NCBI RefSeq assembly: GCF_041262585.1 | Contig: NZ_JBGCBZ010000006.1 | Span: forward strand, 186,001-250,000 | Source: JAOEGB01 sp041262585 | GTDB taxonomy: Bacteria; Actinomycetota; Actinomycetes; Streptosporangiales; Streptosporangiaceae | DNA length: 64,000 nt | Reading direction: 5' to 3' | Shown: one piece after another, positions 1 through 7,882 of the stretch | How the letters are laid out: every line of letters begins with the position of its first letter | How positions within the stretch are numbered: the first letter of the stretch is position 1 | Made by a program: the position numbers and the translations under genes | The notes under the pieces: generated by a model | The model's database searches: none | What the model saw: the letters and a program-made list of their open reading frames with translations, nothing else | Told to the model about the DNA's origin: nothing

Positions 1-202
1 GGCCGTGCAGCGCACGAACCTTGTTCTCGTCGTTGGGGCGGCTGACGGCGATGGTGCCGTCCTCGGTCCGAGACACCTCGATGGGCTCGGCGACCGTGTG
101 AGAAAGCGTGCCCTTCGGCCCCTTGACCTGGACATCCCGGCCATTGATGGCGATGTCGACACCCGTGGGTACGGGGATGGGCAGCCGTCCGATTCTCGAC
201 AT
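1..202 (-). CDS. rplF: 50S ribosomal protein L6 (N-terminal part, cut by window edge)
   Basis: The first 67 codons of L6 are present, starting ATG with MSRIGRLPIPVPTGVDIAIN, the usual L6 opening. L6 binds 23S rRNA near the sarcin-ricin loop at the factor-binding side of the large subunit. It is the last spc-operon gene visible and lies 19 nt after rpsH, as in the standard order rpsZ-rpsH-rplF. The rest of the gene lies beyond position 1. Identity rests on sequence and synteny. Confidence 0.95.
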   Translation of the reverse strand, partial: MSRIGRLPIPVPTGVDIAINGRDVQVKGPKGTLSHTVAEPIEVSRTEDGTIAVSRPNDENKVRALHG

Positions 203-221
203 GCTGTGGTTCCTCCCCTCG

Positions 222-620
222 TTACCAGACGTAGGCGAGGACTTCCCCGCCTACTCCACGCTTGCCGGCCTGCTTGTCAGTCATGAGGCCGCCGGACGTC
301 GAGATGATCGCGACGCCCAGACCGCCCAGGACTCGGGGCAGGTTGTCCTTCTTTGCATAGACCCGCAGACCGGGCTTGGAAACCCGGCGCAAGCCCGCGA
401 GCGAACGCTCACGGCTCGGCCCGAACTTGAGCTCCACCACGAGGTTCTTGCCGACCTTGGCGTCCTCGACGCTCCAGGCCTGGATGTAACCCTCCTGCTG
501 GAGGATCTCGGCGATGTGCGCCTTGATCTTCGAGTAGGGCATGGTCACGGTGTCGTGATAAGCCGAGTTCGCGTTACGCAGACGCGTCAGCATGTCTGCG
601 ATCGGGTCGGTCATCGTCAT
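222..620 (-). CDS. rpsH: 30S ribosomal protein S8
   Basis: The product has 132 residues and opens MTMTDPIADMLTRLRNANSA, the typical S8 N-terminus. S8 is a primary 16S rRNA binder of the central domain. In E. coli it represses spc-operon translation by binding an mRNA mimic of its rRNA site. Here the gene follows a 147-nt spacer with two hairpins, unlike the near-zero spacing of most genes around it. Length matches the family. Confidence 0.97.
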   Translation of the reverse strand: MTMTDPIADMLTRLRNANSAYHDTVTMPYSKIKAHIAEILQQEGYIQAWSVEDAKVGKNLVVELKFGPSRERSLAGLRRVSKPGLRVYAKKDNLPRVLGGLGVAIISTSGGLMTDKQAGKRGVGGEVLAYVW

Positions 621-660
621 GGCCGGTGGCCTTCCTCACTGCGGTTTCCCACGCTTTCAT

Positions 661-721
661 TCGCGTCTTCGACGCGAGGCGGGGACCTACGGTGTGGTCG
701 TGGGCGCTGGTGACAGCGCCC
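661..721 (-). other. Two hairpins in the rpsZ-rpsH spacer
   Basis: An 8-bp stem (702-709 with 714-721, 4-nt loop) and a 7-bp stem (661-667 with 671-677, 3-nt loop) lie in the 147-nt gap between S14 and S8. Most neighbouring spacers are under 20 nt, so this gap stands out. It could hold an internal promoter, a processing site or a translational operator. No consensus promoter was seen. Confidence 0.45.
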
Positions 722-767
722 GGATTGATATGACTTCTGGTGTTGTACGGCCGGTTACCCGGGAGGG

Positions 768-953
768 TTACCAGCTCGACTTGGCGATGCCGGGCAGCTC
801 GCCCCGGTGCGCCATCTCGCGGAAGCAGATGCGGCACAGGCCGAACTTGCGGTAGACAGCGCGGGGACGACCGCAGCGCGAACACCGAGTGTACGCCCTG
901 ACCTCGAACTTCTGCTTGCGCGCTGCCTTGACCTTCAGCGACGTCTTCGCCAT
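768..953 (-). CDS. rpsZ: 30S ribosomal protein S14, zinc-binding short form
   Basis: The product has 61 residues and opens MAKTSLKVKAARKQKFEVRA. The two CxxC pairs at Cys24/Cys27 and Cys40/Cys43 form the zinc ribbon of the C+ form of S14, which is usual inside the spc operon of actinobacteria. An upstream in-frame extension to 1211 overlaps rplE and is not part of the gene. The ATG at 953 lies 2 nt after the rplE stop, so the two are translationally linked. Confidence 0.97.
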   Translation of the reverse strand: MAKTSLKVKAARKQKFEVRAYTRCSRCGRPRAVYRKFGLCRICFREMAHRGELPGIAKSSW

Positions 954-955
954 GA

Positions 956-1540
956 TCAGGCCTCCTTGAAGGGGAATCCGAGGAGCTTCAGCAGCGCCCG
1001 GCCCTGCTCGTCGTTCTTCGCGGTGGTCACGACCGTGATGTCCATGCCCCGCTGCCGGTCCACCCTGTCCTGGTCGACCTCGTGGAACATGACCTGCTCG
1101 GTCAGCCCGAAGGTGTAGTTGCCGTTGCCGTCGAACTGCTTCGGCGACAGGCCACGGAAGTCCCGGATACGCGGAAGCGCGAGCGACAGCAGCCGGTCGA
1201 GGAACTCCCACATGCGGTCGCCGCGCAGCGTCACGTGAGCACCGATCGGCATGCCCTCGCGGAGCTTGAACTGCGCGATGGACTTGCGGGCGCGGGCGAC
1301 GGCCGGCTTCTGACCGGTGATCGCGGTGAGGTCGCGCACGGCGCCCTCGATGAGCTTCGAGTCGCGGGCGGCCTCGCCGACGCCCATGTTCACCTTGATC
1401 TTGGTGATCGTGGGCACCAGCATGATGTTCTCGATGCCGAACTCCTCGCGCAGCTTCGCGATGATCTCATCGCGGTAGCGCTGCTTGAGGCGCGGAACGG
1501 TGCGCTGAACCTCAGTGGACTCAGTGGTGGTGGCGGTCAT
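956..1540 (-). CDS. rplE: 50S ribosomal protein L5
   Basis: The 194-residue L5 sits in the central protuberance and binds 5S rRNA and the P-site tRNA. It has the family core around VPTITKIKVNMGVGEA and the C-terminal GMDITVVTTAKNDEQG region. A Thr-rich N-terminal tail (MTATTTESTEVQ) is typical of actinobacteria. Its ATG overlaps the rplX stop (TGATG). Confidence 0.97.
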   Translation of the reverse strand: MTATTTESTEVQRTVPRLKQRYRDEIIAKLREEFGIENIMLVPTITKIKVNMGVGEAARDSKLIEGAVRDLTAITGQKPAVARARKSIAQFKLREGMPIGAHVTLRGDRMWEFLDRLLSLALPRIRDFRGLSPKQFDGNGNYTFGLTEQVMFHEVDQDRVDRQRGMDITVVTTAKNDEQGRALLKLLGFPFKEA

Positions 1541-1851
1541 CAGCTGTCCTCACCCGTCTCGTCGGCCTTCTTCTCGGCCTTCTTCGCGGGCTTGTTCTCG
1601 GGCTTCTCGTCATCCTTGAGCTTCTTGACGTTGCTCACGTGGATGGGGGCCTCCATGGTCTGCACGCCGCCTTCCTTGGCGCCGCGCGGACCCTGGTGGG
1701 TCACCTTGGAGTGCTTCTTGATCAGGTTCACGCCCTCGACCACCACGCGGTCCTCGCGCGGGAAGGCGGCGATGATCCTGCCCTTGGCACCCTTGTCCTT
1801 GCCGGCGATGACCTGGACCAGGTCACCCTTCTTCACATGCAGCTTCGGCAT
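1540..1851 (-). CDS. rplX: 50S ribosomal protein L24
   Basis: The 103-residue product opens MPKLHVKKGDLVQVIAGKDK with a clear KOW motif (GKDKGAKGRI). L24 is an assembly initiator of the large subunit. The Lys/Glu-rich C-terminal tail after residue 80 is a lineage extension. The start overlaps the rplN stop (TAATG) and the end overlaps the rplE start, so rplN, rplX and rplE form a tight coupled group. Confidence 0.97.
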   Translation of the reverse strand: MPKLHVKKGDLVQVIAGKDKGAKGRIIAAFPREDRVVVEGVNLIKKHSKVTHQGPRGAKEGGVQTMEAPIHVSNVKKLKDDEKPENKPAKKAEKKADETGEDS

Positions 1852-2219
1852 TACAACACCTCCGGCGCGAGCGAGATGATGCGCATGAACTTCTTGTCGC
1901 GCAGCTCGCGGCCGACCGGGCCGAAGATACGCGTGCCCCGGGGGTCACCACTGTCCTTGATGATGACCGCGGCGTTCTCGTCGAAGCGGATGTAGGAGCC
2001 GTCGGGGCGGCGGCGCTCCTTGACGGTGCGCACCACGACAGCCTTGACAACGTCGCCTTTTTTCACGCCGCCGCCGGGAATGGCGTCCTTCACCGTCGCA
2101 ACGATGATGTCGCCGATTCCCGCGTAGCGCCGACCCGAGCCGCCGAGCACGCGGATGCAGAGAATCTCCTTGGCACCCGTGTTGTCGGCGACCTTGAGCC
2201 GCGACTCCTGCTGGATCAC
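1851..2219 (-). CDS. rplN: 50S ribosomal protein L14
   Basis: The 122-residue product opens MIQQESRLKVADNTGAKEIL, diagnostic for L14, which sits at the subunit interface and contacts 16S helix 14. It is the first gene of the spc operon. The 187 nt separating it from rpsQ contains a strong hairpin (2367-2390), so a separate spc promoter must lie in that gap. None with good consensus could be seen. Confidence 0.97.
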   Translation of the reverse strand: MIQQESRLKVADNTGAKEILCIRVLGGSGRRYAGIGDIIVATVKDAIPGGGVKKGDVVKAVVVRTVKERRRPDGSYIRFDENAAVIIKDSGDPRGTRIFGPVGRELRDKKFMRIISLAPEVL

Positions 2220-2366
2220 GTCTACTCCTGTGTGTCGCGCCGGTTCTCACCTTCGCGGTGAGCCTGGCGGAACCTGATGTGGTCTTTTTCCCTCGGCGAC
2301 AGCCGTACCGACCGCCGCCGCGGGCGGACCGGGCCTCTGGACGGCCCAGCCCCTTGGACACCGTCA

Positions 2367-2390
2367 TGGGGGGTGGTCTCCCACCCCCCA
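2367..2390 (-). terminator. Hairpin between S10 and spc operons
   Basis: Positions 2367-2376 and 2381-2390 form a perfect 10-bp stem of mostly G-C pairs, closed on the transcribed strand by a GAGA (GNRA-type) loop. It begins 16 nt after the rpsQ stop. There is no U-tract after it, which is common for actinobacterial terminators. It fits a terminator or attenuator at the end of the S10 operon. Confidence 0.8.
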
Positions 2391-2406
2391 CGAGGCGCGT
2401 CTTGTG

Positions 2407-2700
2407 TTACTTGGCCTTCTCGAGGATCTCGACGACCCGCCAGCGCTTGCTGGCGGACAGCGGCCGGGTCTCCATCAGGAGGACGCGGTCGCCGACGCCG
2501 CACGAGTTCTGCTCGTCGTGGGCCTTGTACTTCGTCGTACGGCGGATGACCTTGCCGTACAGCGGGTGCTTGACGCGGTCCTCGACGGCGACGACGACGG
2601 TCTTGTCCATCTTGTCGCTGACGACCAGACCCTCGCGGGTCTTGCGGTAGTTCCGCGCCTGCTTCTCGGTTGCCTCGGTTGTCTCAGTTGTTTCAGCCAT
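2407..2700 (-). CDS. rpsQ: 30S ribosomal protein S17
   Basis: The 97-residue product has the S17 core (RKTREGLVVSDKMDKTVVVA, CGVGDRVLLMETRPLSASKR) after a Thr/Glu-rich N-terminal extension of about 15 residues. S17 is a primary binder of the 16S 5' domain. It is the last gene of the S10 operon and overlaps rpmC by 8 nt, a strong sign of translational coupling. Confidence 0.97.
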   Translation of the reverse strand: MAETTETTEATEKQARNYRKTREGLVVSDKMDKTVVVAVEDRVKHPLYGKVIRRTTKYKAHDEQNSCGVGDRVLLMETRPLSASKRWRVVEILEKAK

Positions 2701-2929
2701 CGCTCGACTCCTTCTCGACCGTGACGATGCCGAGCTCCCGCTCGCGCATCACGGTGTAGATACGGGCGATCTCGCGGCGGACGGCGCGCAGCCGCCCGTG
2801 GCTCTCCAACTGTCCGGTCGCCGCCTGGAAGCGGAGGTTGAACAGCTCCTCCTTGGCTTCCTTCAGCTTCTGGACCAGGACGTCCTGGTCCTCCACACGC
2901 AGCTCACCGGCGGTCAGGCCCTTAGCCAT
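2693..2929 (-). CDS. rpmC: 50S ribosomal protein L29
   Basis: This is a short helical L29 of 78 residues (MAKGLTAGELRVEDQDVLVQ, then KEELFNLRFQAATGQLES). L29 lies at the polypeptide exit tunnel and is part of the docking site for SRP and trigger factor. The ATG at 2929 shares its A with the rplP stop (TGATG). A GTG one codon upstream is also possible. Confidence 0.95.
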   Translation of the reverse strand: MAKGLTAGELRVEDQDVLVQKLKEAKEELFNLRFQAATGQLESHGRLRAVRREIARIYTVMRERELGIVTVEKESSDG

Positions 2930-3348
2930 CACGCCTCACCCACTTCACGCTTAACGAAACGGCACTTCATGGGGAGCTTGTGCATCGCGCGCCGCAGGGC
3001 CTCACGGGCCACGGGCTCGGCGACACCGGACAGCTCGAACATGACACGGCCGGGCTTGACATTGGCGATCCACCACTCCGGAGAACCCTTACCGGAACCC
3101 ATGCGGGTCTCGGCCGGCTTCTTGGTGAGGGGACGGTCCGGGTAGATGTTGATCCACACCTTGCCGCCACGGCGGATGTGCCGGGTCATGGCGATACGAG
3201 CGGCCTCGATCTGACGGTTGGTCACGTAGGAGTGCTCAAGCGCCTGGATGCCGAACTCGCCGAAGACGACCCTGGTGCCGCCCTTGGCGGCTCCGCTGCG
3301 GTCAGGCCGGTGCTGCTTGCGGTGCTTGACCCTGCGAGGGATCAGCAT
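2929..3348 (-). CDS. rplP: 50S ribosomal protein L16
   Basis: The 139-residue product opens MLIPRRVKHRKQHRPDRSGA, the L16 signature, and carries the ARG/TRH region that lines the A-site elbow and organises 23S helix 38. L16 is essential for peptidyl-transferase assembly. It sits 2 nt after rpsC and overlaps rpmC, as usual in the S10 operon. Confidence 0.97.
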   Translation of the reverse strand: MLIPRRVKHRKQHRPDRSGAAKGGTRVVFGEFGIQALEHSYVTNRQIEAARIAMTRHIRRGGKVWINIYPDRPLTKKPAETRMGSGKGSPEWWIANVKPGRVMFELSGVAEPVAREALRRAMHKLPMKCRFVKREVGEA

Positions 3349-3350
3349 GG

Positions 3351-4214
3351 TCAGCTCCCTTCAGCACCCGGCTGCTCCGCCGGGCCGGTCTCGGGGGCAG
3401 CCTGGGAGGCGGCCTCGGTTCTGGGTGCGCGGTCAGTACGGCCGGCCGCTCCGCCACCACGACGGGGACGGTCGCCGCCGCCACCACGACGCGGACGGTC
3501 GGCGCCGGCGCCGGCGCCACGACGGTCGTCGCGCTCACGACGCTGGCCCGCACGTGCGCCGGCCGCGGCGGCCTCGCGCTCGGCGCGGCTGGTCGGGGCC
3601 TCGCCCTTGTAGATCCACACCTTCACGCCGATCCGGCCGAAGGTGGTGCGAGCCTCGTAGAAGCCGTAGTCGATGTCCGCGCGGAGCGTGTGCAGGGGCA
3701 CGCGGCCCTCGCGGTAGAACTCCGAGCGGGACATCTCAGCGCCGCCGAGACGACCGGAGCACTGGACACGGATGCCCTTGGCGCCGCTCTTCATGGCGGA
3801 CTGCATGGCCTTGCGCATGGCCCGGCGGAACGAGACGCGGCTGGACAGCTGCTCAGCCACGCCCTGCGCGACGAGCTGCGCGTCGATCTCGGGGTTCTTC
3901 ACCTCGAGGATGTTCAGCTGGACCTGCTTCTTGGTCAGCTTCTCCAGGTCGCCGCGGATGCGGTCGGCCTCGGCGCCACGGCGGCCGATCACGATGCCCG
4001 GACGGGCCGTGTGGATGTCGACCTGGACGCGGTCGGTCGTGCGCTCGATCTCGACCTTGGAGATGCCGGCCCGCTCCATGCCCTTCTGCAGCATGCGACG
4101 GATCGCCACGTCCTCGGCGACGTACGACTTGTACAGCTTGTCGGCGTACCACCGGCTCTTGAAGTCGGTCGTGATGCCGAGGCGGAACCCGTGCGGGTTA
4201 ACCTTCTGGCCCAC
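3351..4214 (-). CDS. rpsC: 30S ribosomal protein S3 with long Arg/Gly-rich tail
   Basis: At 287 residues S3 is longer than in E. coli (about 233). The conserved part (MGQKVNPHGFRLGITTDFKS, KH domain with PGIVIGRRGAEADRIR) ends near residue 217. The last 70 residues are low-complexity, with DRRGAGAG and DRPRRGGGG repeats ending in an Ala/Pro/Glu stretch. S3 forms the mRNA entry channel and has helicase activity. Such tails are common in actinobacteria and their role is not known to me. Confidence 0.96.
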   Translation of the reverse strand: MGQKVNPHGFRLGITTDFKSRWYADKLYKSYVAEDVAIRRMLQKGMERAGISKVEIERTTDRVQVDIHTARPGIVIGRRGAEADRIRGDLEKLTKKQVQLNILEVKNPEIDAQLVAQGVAEQLSSRVSFRRAMRKAMQSAMKSGAKGIRVQCSGRLGGAEMSRSEFYREGRVPLHTLRADIDYGFYEARTTFGRIGVKVWIYKGEAPTSRAEREAAAAGARAGQRRERDDRRGAGAGADRPRRGGGGDRPRRGGGAAGRTDRAPRTEAASQAAPETGPAEQPGAEGS

Positions 4215-4567
4215 TAGCGGGTCCTTCCCTTCGGCTCGCGGGACTCCACGATCACAGTGATGTGGCTCGTCCGCTTGTTGATCCGATAGGCACGACCCTG
4301 GGCGCGCGGGCGGAACCGCTTGAGCGTCGGTCCCTCGTCAACCCACGCGCGGCTCACGACGAGCGTGTCCCGGTCGAGCTTGAAGTTGTGCTCCGCGTTC
4401 GCGATCGCGCTGGAGAGCACCTTGTATACGGTCTCGCTCGCCGACTGGGGAGCGAACTGCAGCACGGCCTGCGCCTCCGAAGCGGGCAGCCCGCGAATGA
4501 GGTCCACCACTCGGCGGGCCTTCCGGGGCGTGTGGCGCGCGAACCGCGCCTGTGCCCTGGCTTCCAT
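4214..4567 (-). CDS. rplV: 50S ribosomal protein L22
   Basis: The 117-residue product opens MEARAQARFARHTPRKARRV. The beta-hairpin segment (LKRFRPRAQGRAYRINKRTS) reaches into the exit tunnel, where macrolide-resistance changes arise in other species. The open frame continues upstream into rpsS but the ATG at 4567 matches the family. The stop overlaps the rpsC start. Confidence 0.97.
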   Translation of the reverse strand: MEARAQARFARHTPRKARRVVDLIRGLPASEAQAVLQFAPQSASETVYKVLSSAIANAEHNFKLDRDTLVVSRAWVDEGPTLKRFRPRAQGRAYRINKRTSHITVIVESREPKGRTR

Positions 4568-4599
4568 CGCTGTCTCCTCTGATGCTTGCTTGAAGGCGC

Positions 4600-4878
4600 T
4601 TACCGCCGGCTGCGGCGGTCTTCCTTGACGTGGCTGCGGAACGTCCGCGTGGGGGCGAACTCTCCGAGCTTGTGGCCGATCATCGACTCGGTGACGAACA
4701 CCGGGACGTGCTTGCGGCCGTCGTGCACGGCGATCGTGTGGCCCAGCATGTCGGGCACGATCATGGAGCGCCGCGACCACGTCTTGATGACGTTCTTGGT
4801 GCCCTTCTCGTTCTGGACGTCGACCTTCTTCTGAAGGTGGTCGTCCACGAAGGGACCCTTCTTAAGGCTACGTGGCAT
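4600..4878 (-). CDS. rpsS: 30S ribosomal protein S19
   Basis: The 92-residue product MPRSLKKGPFVDDHLQKKVD is typical S19, which forms a dimer with S13 in the 30S head and contacts the A-site tRNA. It lies 11 nt after rplB and 32 nt before rplV. Family length and motif (GHKLGEFAPTRTFRSH) are intact. Confidence 0.97.
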   Translation of the reverse strand: MPRSLKKGPFVDDHLQKKVDVQNEKGTKNVIKTWSRRSMIVPDMLGHTIAVHDGRKHVPVFVTESMIGHKLGEFAPTRTFRSHVKEDRRSRR

Positions 4879-4889
4879 CTCGGCTGCTC

Positions 4890-5726
4890 CTACCGCTTCT
4901 TCCTCTTGCTCCGACGACGGATGATCAGCCGGTCGCTGGGCTTGTTCGCCTGCCTGGTGCGGCCCTCGGGCTTGCCCTTGGGGTTCACCGGGTGACGACC
5001 GCCGGAGGTCTTGCCCTCACCACCACCGTGCGGGTGGTCGACCGGGTTCATGGCGACACCGCGGACCGTGGGGCGCTTGCCCTTCCAACGGTTACGGCCG
5101 GCCTTACCGATGTTGATGTTGGCCTGCTCGGCGTTGCCCACCTGGCCCACAGAGGCCCGGCAGCGCACGTCGACCTGGCGCATTTCTCCGGAGGGCATAC
5201 GCAGCGTGGCGTAGGTGCCCTCCTTGGCGAGCAACTGGATCTGCGCGCCGGCGCTGCGGCCGAGCTTGGCGCCACCACCCGGACGGAGCTCCACCGCGTG
5301 GATGAAGGTACCGGTCGGGATGTTGCGCAGCGGCAGGCAGTTGCCCGGCTTGATGTCGGCGCCGGGGCCGTTCTCGATACGGTCCCCCTGCTTGAGGCCG
5401 GCCGGCGCGAGGATGTATCGCTTCTCGCCGTCGGCGTAGTGCAGCAGCGCGATGCGGGAGGTCCGGTTCGGGTCGTACTCGATGTGAGCGACCTTGGCCG
5501 GGATCCCGTCCTTGTCGTGGCGGCGGAAGTCGATGATCCGGTAGGCGCGCTTGTGCCCGCCTCCCTGGTGCCGGGCGGTCACCCGGCCATGGACGTTGCG
5601 GCCGCCCTTGCTGTGCAGGGGAGCAAGCAGCGACTTCTCGGGCGTGCTGCGCGTGATCTCGGCGAAGTCCGAGACGCTCGCGCCGCGGCGACCGGGGGTC
5701 GTCGGCTTGTATTTACGGATGCCCAT
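4890..5726 (-). CDS. rplB: 50S ribosomal protein L2
   Basis: The 278-residue product opens MGIRKYKPTTPGRRGASVSD. L2 is required for subunit association and peptidyl-transferase activity. The essential C-terminal region with GVAMNPVDHPHGGGEGK contains the conserved His next to the catalytic centre. It is separated from rplW by 130 nt holding a hairpin. Confidence 0.97.
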   Translation of the reverse strand: MGIRKYKPTTPGRRGASVSDFAEITRSTPEKSLLAPLHSKGGRNVHGRVTARHQGGGHKRAYRIIDFRRHDKDGIPAKVAHIEYDPNRTSRIALLHYADGEKRYILAPAGLKQGDRIENGPGADIKPGNCLPLRNIPTGTFIHAVELRPGGGAKLGRSAGAQIQLLAKEGTYATLRMPSGEMRQVDVRCRASVGQVGNAEQANINIGKAGRNRWKGKRPTVRGVAMNPVDHPHGGGEGKTSGGRHPVNPKGKPEGRTRQANKPSDRLIIRRRSKRKKR

Positions 5727-5754
5727 CTTTTTCGTTCATCCTTCGTCGGCTCAT

Positions 5755-5790
5755 ACCGGTCGGGGTCCGCCTCACGGCGGTCCCCCCGGT
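5755..5790 (-). other. Hairpin in rplW-rplB spacer
   Basis: A 10-bp stem with one T-T mismatch (5762-5771 with 5776-5785, loop TCAC on the plus strand) is extended by a 5-bp outer stem (5755-5759 with 5786-5790). It lies in a 130-nt gap inside the S10 operon where neighbours overlap. It may be an attenuator or processing site. No U-tract follows. Confidence 0.45.
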
Positions 5791-5856
5791 GCTAACTACT
5801 GGGGTCGTGGCGCCCCGCCTCATCGGCCGGGCGCCCTTCCCTCGTGCGGCGGACGC

Positions 5857-6159
5857 TCAGCCGATCTGACCGAAGATGTCGATCCGATCGCCCTCCACCA
5901 GGCTCACAATCGCGCGCTTGGTGTCGGGGCGCTGGCCGTAGCCGTGCCGGGTCCGCTTCCGCTTGCCCTGGCGGTTGATCGTGTTCACGCTGGTGACCTT
6001 GACGCCGAAGATCTGCTCAACAGCGATCTTCACCTGCGTCTTGTTGGCACCCTGGCGCACCAGGAACGTGTACTTGTTGTGCTCATCGATCAGGCCGTAG
6101 CTCTTCTCGGAGACAATCGGCTTGAGGATGATGTCGCGCGGGTCGGCGATCTTCTGCAT
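5857..6159 (-). CDS. rplW: 50S ribosomal protein L23
   Basis: The 100-residue product opens MQKIADPRDIILKPIVSEKS. L23 sits at the tunnel exit and is the main docking point for trigger factor and SRP. The longer open frame to 6243 lies inside rplD, and the ATG at 6159 shares the ATGA overlap with the rplD stop, deciding the start. Confidence 0.97.
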   Translation of the reverse strand: MQKIADPRDIILKPIVSEKSYGLIDEHNKYTFLVRQGANKTQVKIAVEQIFGVKVTSVNTINRQGKRKRTRHGYGQRPDTKRAIVSLVEGDRIDIFGQIG

Positions 6160-6809
6160 CAGGCCTCTTCCTTCCCGCTCTTCGCCAGCCGCGCCACGAT
6201 CTGGTCGTAGGCCTCCTGAGTGAAGACCACGTCGTCGTAGCACAGCACGTCGTAGGTGTTCAGCTGGCCCGCGTCCAGGAGGTGGACCTCGGGCGCGTTG
6301 CGCAGGCTCAGCCAGGTGAACTCGTCGTTCTCGTCGACCACGACGAGGACGCTACGAGCCTGCGTGATCTTGCGGAGCGCCTCCAGGGCGGCCTTCGTCT
6401 TCGGCGTGTCGCCGGTGACCAGGCTGCTCACCACGTGGACGCGACCGCCGCCGGCCCGGTCCGAGAGGGCGCCGCGAAGGGCGGCCGCCTTCATCTTCTT
6501 GGGCGTCCGCTGCTCGTACGAGCGCGGCTGCGGGCCGTGGACGACACCACCGCCGGCGAACTGCGGGGCGCGGGTCGAGCCCTGGCGGGCGCGGCCGGTG
6601 CCCTTCTGGCGGTACGGCTTCTTGCCGCCGCCGCGGACGTCACCGCGGGTCTTGGTCGCGTGGGTGCCCTGCCGGCGAGCGGCGAGCTGCGCGACGACGA
6701 CCTGGTGGATCAGCGGGACGTTGACCTTGGCGCCGAAGACGTCCTCCGGCAGGTCGACGGTCCCCGTCTTGGCGCCGCCGGCGTCGAGGACGTCAATGGT
6801 GGTGCTCAC
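6159..6809 (-). CDS. rplD: 50S ribosomal protein L4
   Basis: The 216-residue L4 carries the tunnel-loop sequence KPYRQKGTGRARQGSTRAPQ. In E. coli L4 also represses its own operon by attenuation in the S10 leader. The start is GTG at 6809, overlapping the rplC stop (GTGA). The longer open frame to 7355 is inside rplC. Confidence 0.97.
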   Translation of the reverse strand: MSTTIDVLDAGGAKTGTVDLPEDVFGAKVNVPLIHQVVVAQLAARRQGTHATKTRGDVRGGGKKPYRQKGTGRARQGSTRAPQFAGGGVVHGPQPRSYEQRTPKKMKAAALRGALSDRAGGGRVHVVSSLVTGDTPKTKAALEALRKITQARSVLVVVDENDEFTWLSLRNAPEVHLLDAGQLNTYDVLCYDDVVFTQEAYDQIVARLAKSGKEEA

Positions 6810-7459
6810 TTGGCAGCCCCCTTCTTGGCAGCGGTGCGGATGAGGACCAGGCTGCCGTTGGCGCCGGGGATCGCACCCTTGATGAGGATGAGGCCCTTGT
6901 CGGCGTCCACGGCGTGAACCTTGAGGCTCTGGATGGTGGTGCGGACGTTGCCCATCCGGCCGGCCATGCGCAGGCCCTTGAAGACGCGGCCCGGGGTGGC
7001 GCAGCCGCCGATGGAACCGGGCGAGCGGTGCTTGCGCTGGGTACCGTGCGAAGCGCTCAGACCACGGAAGTTGTGGCGCTTCATGACACCCGCGAAACCC
7101 TTGCCCTTGCTCTTGCCGGTGACGTCGATGTACTGCCCGGCCTCGAAGGTGTCCGCGGTGACCTCCTGGCCGAGGGTGTACTCGGAGGCGTCGTCCGTAC
7201 GGACCTCGACGAAGTAACGGCGCGGCGTGATGTCGTGCTTGCGCAGGTAGTCGCCGAGCGGCTTGTTGACCTTGCGCGGGTCCACCTGCCCGTAACCGAT
7301 CTGGACGGCGGAGTAGCCGTCCTTCTCCGGAGTGCGGACCCGGGTCACCACGCACGGACCGGCCTCGACGACCGTCACCGGAACCAGCCGGTTCGCCTCG
7401 TCGAAGACCTGGGTCATGCCGAGCTTCTTGCCCAGGACGCCCTTGATCTGCTTAGCCAT
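6806..7459 (-). CDS. rplC: 50S ribosomal protein L3
   Basis: The 217-residue product opens MAKQIKGVLGKKLGMTQVFD. L3 is a primary 23S rRNA binder whose internal loop reaches the peptidyl-transferase centre; the segment HNFRGLSASHGTQRKHRSPG corresponds to that loop. It is 14 nt downstream of rpsJ. All family features look normal. Confidence 0.97.
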   Translation of the reverse strand: MAKQIKGVLGKKLGMTQVFDEANRLVPVTVVEAGPCVVTRVRTPEKDGYSAVQIGYGQVDPRKVNKPLGDYLRKHDITPRRYFVEVRTDDASEYTLGQEVTADTFEAGQYIDVTGKSKGKGFAGVMKRHNFRGLSASHGTQRKHRSPGSIGGCATPGRVFKGLRMAGRMGNVRTTIQSLKVHAVDADKGLILIKGAIPGANGSLVLIRTAAKKGAAK

Positions 7460-7473
7460 GTCAGTGCGTTCCC

Positions 7474-7782
7474 TCAGAGCTTGATCGAAATGTCGACGCC
7501 GGCAGGGAGGTCGAGCCGCATGAGCGAGTCGACGGTCTTGGGCGTCGGGTCGATGATGTCAATCAGCCGCTTGTGCGTACGCATCTCGAAGTGCTCGCGG
7601 CTGTCCTTGTACTTGTGCGGCGACCGGATCACGCAGTACACGTTCTTCTCGGTCGGCAGCGGCACCGGGCCAGCGACCTTGGCGCCGGTCCGCGTCACCG
7701 TCTCGACGATCTTCTTGGCCGAGCTGTCGATGACCTCGTGGTCATACGCCTTGAGCCGGATGCGGATCTTCTGTCCCGCCAT
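7474..7782 (-). CDS. rpsJ: 30S ribosomal protein S10 (NusE)
   Basis: The 102-residue product MAGQKIRIRLKAYDHEVIDS is standard S10. It works both in the 30S head and, as NusE, in transcription antitermination with NusB and NusG. It is the first gene of the S10 operon. The ATG at 7782 was chosen over upstream frame extension by family length. A TTATAG sequence about 26 nt upstream could belong to a promoter, without a matching -35. Confidence 0.97.
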   Translation of the reverse strand: MAGQKIRIRLKAYDHEVIDSSAKKIVETVTRTGAKVAGPVPLPTEKNVYCVIRSPHKYKDSREHFEMRTHKRLIDIIDPTPKTVDSLMRLDLPAGVDISIKL

Positions 7783-7882
7783 AATGGCCTCGGTGTCCTT
7801 CGCTGTCGTCCTATAAAGCTTCACGCGGCCTGTTGCCGCTGGTCGTTCCACGCGACCGACGTGCCGGACGGTGTCCGGTGTT

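Noticed and set aside
2220..2366. Promoter for the spc operon
   Set aside because: One is expected here but no TTGAC-N17-TANNNT pair was found, so none is claimed.
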